Assembly: GCF_018873765.1 (NCBI RefSeq) | Contig: NC_057918.1 | Coordinates: forward strand, 64,296,871-64,360,870 | Length of the DNA: 64,000 nt | Direction of reading: 5' to 3' | Source: Telopea speciosissima | Taxonomy: Eukaryota > Streptophyta > Magnoliopsida > Proteales > Proteaceae | Shown: positions 11,218-21,145 of the stretch, piece after piece | Layout: the number at the start of each line of letters is the position of its first letter | How positions within the stretch are numbered: the first letter of the stretch is position 1 | Translations under genes and position numbers: made by a program | Notes under the pieces: generated by a model | What the model was told of the DNA's origin: nothing | Seen by the model: only the letters and a program-made list of their open reading frames with translations | Database searches by the model: none

Positions 11218-12390
11218 ATGGAGAAAGCAGAAAAACAAGTAGCGGCCATGTCGAGTGACGAGTGGCACCCACTAATCTTGGATTTCAAACAGGTTGGTTG
11301 TCTTCTTAGCATCCATGTGTTATTGGTGAAGCCTGGTCTAAGTCCAGAAAGTGCAATGGGGATCTTCGGAGGGCCGTTTCGACCTCGAAACACATCCGGA
11401 TGGCCTAAAAAGCGGACACATCATCGCCAAAGCCTATGGGTCTTGTAGAGCTCGTCGAGACCTTCGAAATAATATGTATTTTGACATATGTTTAGTTCTG
11501 GTCCGACCCAGACCGGGTGGCCTTTTTTGGGTGTCTAGGGGCATTTTTTGTACTTTTCTGGGTTAGGGCTTCTTATATAGTGTTCTTATCTCGTTGAGAG
11601 GGTGTGTGAGATTTAAGGGTTTGTAATCGTTCTTCAAAGAAGTAGTGAAACCATTCCTGTTGCTCAACCGTGGGTGTAGCCTACCTACTTGGGGTGAACC
11701 ACATAAAATTTCTGTGTTGTGTGTTTGTGTGTTTGATTCTTCTCTTCTATTTTTGTTTTCTTCTGCAAATCCCATTTTTTGGCATTGTTTTTCTAACACC
11801 ATGGTCTGGCCATAGCCCACCTTGTCACCAGCGAAATTATAAGCAAAGGCCCTCACAAAGTAAGTAGCAGTGGGAACATCTCTTTTGATGATCCAATCAA
11901 AGCTCTGTTCCACATTGTTTTTCGAAGGGTTATAAGATTAGGTCGAGCTAATTTACCGTTGGCGCCCCTGTTGAGTTTTGGTTTTCTTGCTGGCTTTGAA
12001 AAACCACCTTGAGGTTGAAAAAAGATTGACGGATCACCTCTCAGAAAGGGAGGGAGACGGAGGAACTCAATAGGGAAGCGGGGAGAGAGAAGAACTTGAT
12101 AGATGAATTGAAGAGGCACCATCCACCCCTAGGGTAGGGTAGAGTCTCAGACAGAGGCATGCCACCCTGCAAGAAGGTTTTTTAAATCGTGACATGGCCG
12201 TCTTATGAGTAATCATGAATTCAGATGTTATTTAAACACAATCAAGTGTTGTCGTTGCTCAGGTCGTCATTGGTTTTCATGCACGCATGATCTTGCTGGC
12301 TGATGGGTGTGTAATGTAGTTTCAACTTAACATTCTTGAACTGGTTGAATCCCCAGTCCATTATGATTTTGTCTTCTTCAATTTTCAGCA
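11218..12390 (-). pseudogene. NAR2: NAR2/NRT3 (nitrate-transporter accessory protein) pseudogene
   Basis: Three pieces lie on the minus strand in the correct order. Piece 1 (12390-12243) follows an acceptor TTTCATTACAG and reads VLKIEEDKIIMDWGFNQ, then VKLKLHYTPISQQ. Piece 2 (about 11910-11799) reads SFDWIIKRDVPTATYFVRAF and GDKVGYGQT. Piece 3 (11317-11218) reads DAKKTTNLFEIQ and then, one frame off, SLDMAATCFSAFSMV. These match the family pattern (GEDKITVTWGLNQ, VPTATYFVRAY, TTNLFEIQ, SLDIASVCFSAFSVV). NAR2 is a plasma-membrane protein with one C-terminal transmembrane helix that partners NRT2 high-affinity nitrate transporters. About 330 bases of unrelated DNA separate pieces 1 and 2, a solo LTR separates pieces 2 and 3, and a frameshift and stop lie in piece 3. 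The first exon with the signal peptide was not found. Family identity is by recall of conserved motifs. Confidence 0.82.
11318..11798 (+). mobile_element. Solo LTR (481 bp) inside the NAR2 pseudogene
   Basis: The element begins TGTTATTGGTG and ends TTTTCTAACA, giving TGTTA/TAACA inverted ends. It is flanked by an exact 5-bp target duplication CCATG (11313-11317 and 11799-11803). No internal retroelement domain is present. Flank and duplication sit inside the NAR2 frame between GYGQT and DAKKTTNLFEIQ, so the LTR landed in coding sequence. The 3' part (ACCTACTTGGGGTGAACCAC, then T-rich) looks like a copia LTR end. Confidence 0.85.
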
Positions 12391-12789
12391 CTGTAATGAA
12401 AATCCATAAGGAGATAAGGTCCAAGGAATTTTTCTTTCATTATGTGATAGGTATGTGGGTTCAATTTCAATACCAAACATTCTCCTTGGCCGAAAGATAT
12501 GTCTAACTTAGGCTGCGTTTGGTAAATCTCCCGAAGAACAATTCTTCAGTTCTTCTAGTTTATGGGAACAAAAGAATAGGTGAAAGTCTTTTGGCAAGTC
12601 TAGTCTTTTTTTTTATTTTTTCTTCTTCGTAACAAATAAACATAAAAATGGACTAAGGGACACATTTGACAGAACAACAATTACATGTTCTTTCATCACA
12701 AAGATCAACTTTGGGAGAACACATTGCGTCATAAAATAAAATAAAAAACTCACTCGACCCTATCTACTCGACGAACTTACCTCCCAACT

Positions 12790-15632
12790 CTCGATAGCCT
12801 CCTTGAACGAAGTCAACCTCCCAAGTCGATCATAGCTTTAAGTGCCAGTAACCCTTTGCTCCTTGAATAAAGTTGATGTTATACCCGCACCCCGGATCAT
12901 AATTAATTATTATTTCTTTCCCGTGACGTGTAGTTATCACTGCCACGTATGCTGGTGAGCTGTTCTCACTGGTGGTCAAACCCAACTACAAAATTATTGA
13001 CCACAGTACGAGTTTGCCTGTGGAGGAAACTATTCGGGGTCATGGGTGACGCACCATGGCAATGGAGAAGTAAGTTCTAGCCCTTGACTTATTTATTTAT
13101 CCTTTTCTTTGGTGCCCTCGAAGTGCGGGTCGAGATTTGGACCACCTGGGCTATTTTAGTTGAGTTGGGAATATTTTATTTCTGGGTCCCACTTACCTCG
13201 AGAAACATGTGAGGGACTTGTGTTCCATTATTACGTGGACCCCACCCTTTAATAGACCCCTTTAGTAAACTTCTTTCCTATTTAGAACTAGTGGGTCGAC
13301 CCATTTAGCTCTCATAACCCATATGGTTTAATGACCCATTTAACCCACTTGACCCATTTGACTAATTGAACCTAAAAATGGGTTTTTATTCTGTTAGTAC
13401 CTAACCAAATGGACCCTAAAGCATCACTTAGCTTAAATAGAACTAAGGGCTTTTATTTTTCATTACTTCTCCACCAAGCCTAAAACGTAGAGGAGAGAAA
13501 GAGAATGGATAGAAAGGAGAAGAGGTGTGGAGAAGCTTGAAAGGGGAGGCTTGAGGATCTTGCTTCTTGGAGCCTCAACGTGGGTGCTACTTCCTTGAGG
13601 TAGGTAAGCCTTTAAGGCCCTCCCTTCCTTCTTTATTGGTTTTTTGGGGTTGGGAGATTGTGGAGAATCGATCTAGGGTTTACTTTGGAACCCAAAAATC
13701 GATGGGAACTCATGACCTTGATTTTGTAGAGCTATTTGACTCCATTTGCTAACCCCAAAGCTCCCAATCCCAAACCCAATCGATAGACATAGGGTTTCTA
13801 CCCTATTATGCCCTAAATGAAGTTCTCCTTGCTTTCCTTTATTGAATCCATGGGTTGCATAGGCCTAATGGGGTCTTAGGACCCTAATGTGCCAAGGAGA
13901 AAGCCCTCTTGGTGATTCCTTTCCTCCAATCTACTTGGAAATGGAAGCTTTGGTGAAGAATCCTTTGATTTTGGGGTTTGGAGACACGCGATTTTACCTG
14001 CGGTTTCAAGACCTACGAGAAACCGCCCCTGCAACCACCCTGAGACCATCTCTTAAGAAGCTCTCTGTTGAAGTCGGTTTTACCTGCGGTTTCACATCTA
14101 AGGTAAAACCACACGTAAAATCGCACATAGTAGAACCCTTCCTAAGCCCCTGTTAAGGTTGATTTTACATGTGGTTTTAGGTTTGGGCATGAAACCACCC
14201 ATAAAACCACCTTACCTTTAAAATCTACACCTTAGGTAATTTGTAGGGAGACCTTTTAGGAACCCTCCCCTTTGACATAATTAACCCTATTCTCACTCTT
14301 TCATTAGGGTAAATCTCCCATTCTTGCAACGTGCTACTTAACCTCGGCCAACTCATAACTATGGGACATAACACATAAAGTGAGTGGGTTTGGTTGTTTG
14401 GGCTTGATATTATTATTGCATTGTATATTATGTCATCATTATAAATTATTAAGCATGCTTACGCATATTGCATACTTTTATATATGATTGTTATGATGTT
14501 GATTGGAGATGCTTTACTTTGATGGGTCTCGGTGGCGGTGGGTGCCGGTGCCGGAACCCCGGATACTATATACATTTATGAAGTAATTATGTTGAATGTC
14601 ATGTTGAACTGTATGCTTCGTGCCGTGCTGGTAATCGGGCACTAAACCAGATAAAAAGTTGATGCACCTGGATTACCTCTCGGGACGATAGGACTTGCAT
14701 GTAGTATATCTACGGCTAGGACTTTACACCCTTATGCTACGACCTTTACCAACAGGGGTTTAGGTGTTGGGTAATCAGTACACCGGATTCTGTGGAGGTG
14801 GGAGAGGCCAGTCATGGTAGTATTGGTTATCAGGGGTCTGCCACTGAGTGGTCTTGGAGGCTTCAATCAGCGTAGGTCCCAGGTGACAATTGAGGTTTTA
14901 TTGTGGCGATAAGTTAAGTGACCCACAGTGTCTCCCGAGTTGTCATAGTAGCATATACCTTTGACTTAGTTGTGATGTTAGGTGAAAAATTTATTTAACA
15001 TATGCATGCATCATTGGACTATGTGAATTGTGTGTTTGTGCATCCCCATCCCCTCACTGACTCAGTGGAGCTAACCCCCTCTTGTACACATTTTTTTAGA
15101 TTATGATGCAGGTACGGAGGAGCCGAAAGCTGTGTTAGAGGAATATGGCAACGAGTGTCCTGGTGACGATTGTGCCTACGGGCCGTGAGAATTCTAGGGA
15201 CTTGTTCCCCATTTGTTTATTTTAGGGCGTAAGCCCATGTATAAATATTTACTGTTATACCCTTGTTGATAGTTATTAGATGGTAATGGAAAATGGATTA
15301 ATTACAGTATTTATCATCTAGGCTTTGATCATCTTGTAACTATTTGATTTTATACGATTCCGCAAAACTATTGATCTTTTGGAATGTAATATTTTTCTTT
15401 CCACACTCTGATATTATATTGTTTTAATATTGGTTATGACTGTGCATTGGGACACTGTGTCAGTGATCCTGGCAGATTAGTAGGATGACACGCGTCATCC
15501 TAGTCACCCCTTGTATTGTATTTTATTCTTTGTTGGGATGGGGGCGTGACAGTTGATCTCCCAAGTCGATCACTACTACAAGTGCCAATCCTTTGCTTCT
15601 CGAACGAAGCCTATCTCCCATGTTGATCACCC
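12790..15632 (+). repeat. About 66-bp tandem repeat, split by the solo LTR
   Basis: With the solo LTR removed, the flanks read as imperfect tandem copies of a unit containing CTCCCAAGTCGATCA, AAGTGCCA, CCTTTGCT and TTGAA(C/T)AAAG or CGAACGAAG. Two full copies and parts of neighbouring ones are visible at 12790-12876 and 15552-15632. They lie in the left arm of the Harbinger element. No function is evident. Confidence 0.6.
12877..15551 (+). mobile_element. Large solo LTR (2675 bp), gypsy-like
   Basis: The element starts TGTTATACCCGCACCCC and ends GGATGGGGGCGTGACA. The ends are loosely inverted (TGTNA...TNACA) and are flanked by an exact 5-bp duplication GTTGA (12872-12876 and 15552-15556). 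No gag, protease, RT or integrase frame and no internal direct LTR copy were seen, which fits a solo LTR left by recombination. A 2.7-kb LTR is more typical of some gypsy lineages than of copia, but the lineage is inference. A promoter/poly-A-like stretch (TGTATAAATATTTACTG, about 15238-15254) and a 9-bp stem (15481-15489 with 15494-15502) lie near the 3' end. Confidence 0.75.
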
Positions 15633-15639
15633 AATTTTA

Positions 15640-18600
15640 GGTTTGAGTGAATCCACGGGCAACCAGTCTAGCCTTGTAACGATTCACAGTGCCATCCATA
15701 TTCTGTTTCACTTCAAATACCCATTTGCAACTCACAATTTTATTGTGTGGAGGAATACACACCAAGTCCCAAGTATTATTCTTTTTTAAGGCTTGGATTT
15801 CTTCAACCATGGCTACCTTCTATTGTGGGTCTACAAGAGCCTCCTGACAGTTCTGAGGAAGAGAGATAGAAGATAAGAAAGACACAGGTAAGTCAAAAGA
15901 GAGATCAAAACTGCTAGGAGACTCAGGAGAGAAATTACCAGATGAAGTAGAATCTAGATCAGGAGATGACAGTTGACTGGGTAGAGTTGGTGCAACTGTG
16001 GTGGTGTCTATTTGCTGCTCATGAGGCTGACAGACATACACTTTCACATTATACTGATTAGTGTTAGTGTTGTCTTGTATCTCCTCCTGAAGTTGATCTC
16101 CTCCTGAAGTTGAACAAGAGGGTTCAGAGGAGAAAGAACAACAAGCACATCTTCATAACCATTAGGATCCCCCTCGAAGAGGTGTCAGAGACTAATAGGG
16201 AGAGATTCATAGAACACCACATACATAGTGGCGTATACTTGATGAGACTAAGAATGGTGTTAGCACTTATATCCCTTCTCGGTGGCAGAGAAACCAATGA
16301 ATACACACTTGAGTCCCCGTGGATCTAATTTGCTATGGAGATGGTGGTTGCGAATAAAGCAAACATAATCACAAATTTTAGGTGGGATAAGAAAGGTGGA
16401 CGATCCTTGGAGGACATTAAGAGGAGCTCGAAAAATCAAGAACTCAAGTCGGCATCCGATTAATGAGATAAGCAGCTATCAAAACGGATTCACTCTAGTA
16501 TTGAGAAGGCGGGTGCATCTCAAATAAGAGAGGGCGAGCCACCTCTAACAAATGATGATTCTTGTGTTCAGCTACACCAGTCTAGGATTGGGCATCGACA
16601 CAACTGATTTAATGGAGGATCCCTTGAGTGGCACTGAAAAGAACCATCCATATATTCTTAGTGGTATTGAATTGGGTGTGAACCATGCTATGAAAGAGTT
16701 GAAAACAGCGGAAGACTTTACTCTTGTAATGCATCAAATAAATCCAAGTAACCCTTCCATGGCAATGAATAAAAGTAACAAACCAGCGATAAACAGAAAT
16801 AAAAGCCCAACGGGCAGGGCCTCACACACCATAATGAATTAACAAAAAAGGAGCAGCACTACGAGTATTTAAACTAGAATAAGTAGAACGAGTTTGTTTG
16901 GCTAAAACACAAGCGTATAAAAAAAATCTTTGGGTACATTTCTGAAGTAAATTAGGGAAAACTTTAGCTAAAGTACCAATAGGTAGATGGCTTAAACGCC
17001 TATGCCAAAGTAACAAATCATATAAAGGAGTTGTAATAGAATCGATCCGATGGGCTTGACGGATGAAGGAGTTATCATCATCGAACAAATAAAAACCACC
17101 ATGCATTCTACCACAACCAATCGTTTTCCCCTCCCTAGATCCTAAAAAAGACAATGAGAAGGAAAAAACATCACTTTACAATTCAAATCAGTAGTAAGAT
17201 AGCTGATGGGGAGAAGGTTATTAGAAAAATTAGGGACATGTAAGACAGGGGCTAATGATAAAGTGGGTGAACAATTTATAAAATCCTTCCTAGAAATATA
17301 GTAAAGGGAACCATCGGCTACCCGATTCTTGTATTTACTGAAGTAAGGAGAATACTTGAAAAAGAGACTAGAAGAGGTAGTCATGTGATCAATGGCACTG
17401 GAGTCAATTATCCAAGGACGAGAGACAACTGATGAACATTGACCATCGAAAAGAATACCTGAATATGTAAGGTTGGGCTCAGAAGTGACTACAGTGGATG
17501 TAAAGGCGGATGCATGTGCAGTGAACGGTGAAGGCTCCAATTTGGTCATCAAATGTCGGAGCATGCGAATCTCATCCTGAGAAAGGGATGAACCTATATT
17601 GGCATGAAAAGTGTCAGATGCCTCAATGTGATAAACATGGGACTGAGAAGACTTACCACAACAACTCCCTCGTGAGGTGGAGGAAGTAGGTCAACTATGA
17701 AGTTTCCAACAAAATTTCTTGGTATGTTGTTCCTTACCACAGTTACCACACTTTACAGGCTCCCGCTTAGAAGGAGGACAATCATTAGGACAGGTAGAGT
17801 TACCTCTAAGCTAGGAACTGGGCCCATAAAGTAAGGCTCAACATTCCTAAGAAATAGGGTGCAACATAGCAATGCGACAGCTGTCCCTTAACTGAATCAG
17901 AGAGTAGGACTGTTCCAAGCATGGGAATGGATATCGGCTAAGCACTTAGGCACGGATCTGGTTGTACTCGACATTCAGGTTAGCCAAAAAATCATACACT
18001 TGAAAAACTAATCTTCTCCCTTCTTGAAGCTAGTGGCATCAGCAGATCAAGTAGCCTGAAAGTTATCATAAGAGTCTAACTCCTACCATAGACTGCGCAT
18101 CATTCCGAGTTAGATGCTTTTACTTGGTCTCATGAAGTTTCTTCCACAATTCATAGACTTGTGCATCATTCCCAACTTGAGAATAAGTATCTTACACAGC
18201 TTGCCAAATCTTGGTAGCAGTATCCAAGAAAAGATAACCCCTAGCAATTTGGTGCTGCATAGAGTTGATGAAGAAGGACATCACCAAAGAATTATCAGAA
18301 CTCCATTTTTTCTGTAGAGTATCAACAGTTGTAAGCTTCTCAGTTTTGCTTGTGATATACCTAACGTATTCCTGAGAATCAATGGAGAGGTAACAGGAAT
18401 GCGATCACATCAACTAGTCGAACAAAGCTCACAAGGAATGAAGAAAAATCATTATGAGTCCCATGATGCATTCTTCCAATTCCAGTTGTTGTGGTGGTAA
18501 GGTCCAACATAGTTACCAATCAAGCTACAAAATAGAGTAATCATGACTAAGATCTGAGTCATAGTAGAGCCCTTGAGTATGCAAAGCACCAAAATTGAAG

Positions 18601-19025
18601 TGATCGATCAAGGAATAAAACCATGAAAAAGTCAATCAGGGAACAAAACCCTGAAAAAGTCTATCAAAGAGAAAAACCCTAAAACAAGAAAATTTGATTA
18701 TGAAAAGGGGTCTCTAGATCATGGTTGTGGATCTAAGAGACCGAAGAGAGAGAGAGAGAGAGAGAGAGCTCTCAGTAGTTTAAGGAGCCACCACCAAGAA
18801 CTGGTGGTAATGGAGGCAGGAGGGTATGGGAGGAGAGAAAGAGAGAGAGAAACAACGATTAGGGCTGAGATCCCAATGTGGATCTCATTTCCGATACCAT
18901 GTTTGTTTGTGAGGAATGATTAACTGCCAATGACAACCCTACTACTTTATGTATAATAAGAAATAAAATACAAGTATAAGAAAACCCTTATAGGACAGAA
19001 TTACCCTTATACCCATATTACAACA
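15640..19025 (-). mobile_element. Defective copia retrotransposon (copia-4), 3'-truncated
   Basis: Reading from the high-coordinate end: 5' LTR, primer-binding site, degenerate gag (near 18513, TTTTTGIGRMHHGTHND), protease core PWIIDSSAIDHM (about 17425-17385), pre-integrase LLWHRRLSHLPIGTL (about 17020), then a linker and the start of RT (CKWVFEVKQNMDGTVNRYKA, about 15720-15660). The RT frame stops near 15640, where unrelated sequence begins, so the rest of RT, RNase H and the 3' LTR are missing. The protease Ser-Ala in place of Gly-Ala in the DSGA motif, and many stops, show it is inactive. Confidence 0.88.
18890..19025 (-). repeat. 5' LTR and primer-binding site of copia-4
   Basis: On the minus strand the LTR runs from TGTTGTAATATGG (19025) to CACAAACAAACA (18900), about 126 bp, a short copia LTR. 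TGGTATCGGA, complementary to initiator-Met tRNA as in most plant copia elements, follows at once at 18899-18890. A (GA)n microsatellite lies at about 18745-18768 in the leader. Confidence 0.8.
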
Positions 19026-19040
19026 AAGACCAACGCTACT

Positions 19041-19680
19041 TTCAATAAACCTGGGTGGATTGAAATCAAAATCCGCTTAGAGGCTAGTATTGGTCGTTCT
19101 TTCATCAAGGAACAACTATGTAACAAGATGATCAAGATGCAAAGTGACTACAATAGCTTCAAGGAACTACTTGAAACAACGGGTTTTGGGTGGAATTCAA
19201 TTACAAAGATGGCTACAATTGATGATGATACTGTGTGGGAAAGGGTTTTACAGGTAAGGACAGTATAATAGTGATTTGTTAGGATGTTATAAGTTTGTCT
19301 TATACACTATTATAAACTATTTGGGCAAACCCAACTTGGTCCAAATTCAAGAAGAATGGATTACACTGTTGGCCTGAGTTGCAAATGATCTTCAAAGATT
19401 CATATGGACACGGGGATGGGGGAGTCAATCAATACTCGGACATTCCCACAAAAATGGTCATATTGAATATGACATTAGTTTTAACATGCCTACCACGAAT
19501 ATGAACAAAGGGTTGGATGACATAAAAACTTTTGACGAAGAGGATGGGGGAGTCAATCAATACTCGGACATTAACAACAACAATGGTTGTACTGAATATG
19601 ACATTGATTTTAACAATGCCTACCCCAAATATGAACAGAGGATTGGATGACATAGAAGCTTTTGACGAAGAGGAATAGTC
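19041..19680 (+). pseudogene. Myb/SANT-like frame of the Harbinger element
   Basis: An open stretch at 19041-19253 reads FNKPGWIEI, FIKEQLCNKM, YNSFKELLETTGFGW and DDDTVWERVLQ, which is the Myb/SANT-like DNA-binding domain of Harbinger accessory proteins and the plant proteins derived from them. It ends at a plausible donor CAG/GTAAGG (19253/19254). Downstream, a D/N/Y-rich stretch carries a tandem duplication (19423-19677). In Harbinger elements the SANT protein partners the transposase. Copia-4 sits immediately upstream and cuts off the N-terminus. Confidence 0.75.
19423..19677 (+). repeat. 127-bp tandem duplication in the SANT-gene tail
   Basis: Two copies each begin GATGGGGGAGTCAATCAATA and end CTTTTGACGAAGAG, with scattered substitutions and small indels. 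In the second copy the frame reads DGGVNQYSDI and TEYDIDFNNAYPKYEQR. Confidence 0.8.
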
Positions 19681-19959
19681 CAATAGTTAATCTAAGGCTT
19701 GATAGAACACCAACAGCCTGCAGGAAGCGGAGTTTGACAACAGATTTATCAAATACATTATAAAAAAATTTTAAATTCCATGCTTGGAGGATGGAAAGGG
19801 AGGGCAGTACCACTCCCACATCTACAACTCCTTCTGGTGACTCCTTAGGGACTCCATCTTTCAATGGAGCACCCCCTTTGCGAGAAAATATTATCCATAC
19901 TTCAGAGTATGAGTTCAAGTATTATATTTTCATATCAAATATATGCTTTTTGTATAGAG

Positions 19960-20831
19960 TTTTGTTTACACGGATACTCTCTAATTTGTCTTTATGATTG
20001 CATCAGTGTCATTGATGGTAGTCATATTAGTACTATAGTCCCAAGGGCAGACCAAATCCGATACAAAAATTGGAAGGGACTTATAACACAGAATGTGATG
20101 TGTGCATCTTTTATCGACATGAGATTTACATTTGTGTACGTAGGGTGGGAAGGTAGTGTCAATGATTGTCACATTTTTTAACAAGGAAGGACAGATGTGA
20201 GTTTGCATTTCCCTCACCCATCACAAGCTACATTTGGATGTCTTTCAAGTGTTAATATTACATTAGTTGTTTTAGAATTTTAAATGGTTAATATTTTTCA
20301 ATCAATATTAATACTTGTAAGCAAGTACTATGTTGTAGATTATGGAAATACAAGTCAATTTGGCTACTTGACACTATTTAGACGTGAAAGGTATTGCCTA
20401 CAAGATTATAAAACAAGAAAAAATCTGAGAATAGCAAGGAATTATTCAACTATAGACATTCATCTCTAAGGAATGTCATTGAACGTATTTTTGGAGAATT
20501 GAAAAATAGATTCAAACTATTTCAAACTATTAAGACAAATGACATGTTACTCTATCCAAACCCAGAAACATGTTACTCTATCCAATTCCAAAGCTCCATA
20601 ATAATTTCGTATTGTGGTCTGCATAACTTCACAAGAGAAGAACAAATAGCAGACAAAGAATTTGCAAAACTAGAAAATAATGATCCAAAGGAGGATGAGC
20701 TAAATCCCCCTCACCAAGAATGTGATAATTCTACAGCAAATGGTCAGTGGCAACGTACAAGGGAAATGAATGAAACTAGAATATTGATTTTAAACCAGCA
20801 AGCCAAATATCATAGGATATCAGACATTTGA
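19960..20831 (+). pseudogene. PIF/Harbinger transposase (DDE_Tnp_4) relic
   Basis: Harbinger transposase motifs appear in order across frames. VIDGSHISTIVPRADQIRYK (about 20008-20066) holds the first Asp. FTFVYVGWEGSVNDCHIF (about 20128-20180) holds the second. YYVVDYGNTSQFGYLTLFR (about 20320-20380) follows, and NVIERIFGELKNRF (about 20472-20513) holds the Glu. The C-terminal half stays open to 20831. A stop after DCHIF and frame changes near 20280 and 20450 inactivate it. The DDE triad is visible but cannot be made as one protein. Confidence 0.85.
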
Positions 20832-20978
20832 TTTTATATATTATTGTTATTTTGAACAATGGTTTTTTTTTGTTGCATTTGTCTTTCTGTTTCAAACAAT
20901 GTGTCATTTTTTTTTTTATCATTACAATTTTGTTTAACCTTACATATTGTGCGCCTATATTCAAATTTATCCAGATGA

Positions 20979-21145
20979 CATCTAATGTGAATGAGATTAT
21001 TGTTGCTAAATGCGAAATATGCAGTATTAGTTGTCCCAAATTCAAAACAAAGTCAAGAAAAAATATTAAAAGAGATTATTACAAATGTCCAAAGAGATGT
21101 CCATTTTTCATATGGGTGGACCAGTTAAGACTTAAGATTATGTAA
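20979..21145 (+). pseudogene. GRF-type zinc finger fragment
   Basis: The frame reads MTSNVNEIIVAKCEICSISC and then RDYYKCPKRCPFFIWVDQL. This resembles the GRF zinc finger (C-x2-C, then YY.CP...C.FF.W.D). It lies just downstream of the transposase relic in the same Harbinger element. It could be a captured fragment or part of a third element-encoded protein. Confidence 0.55.

Noticed and set aside
18745..18768. GA-repeat as a regulatory GAGA element
   Set aside because: It lies in the leader of a dead copia element; nothing ties it to a host gene.
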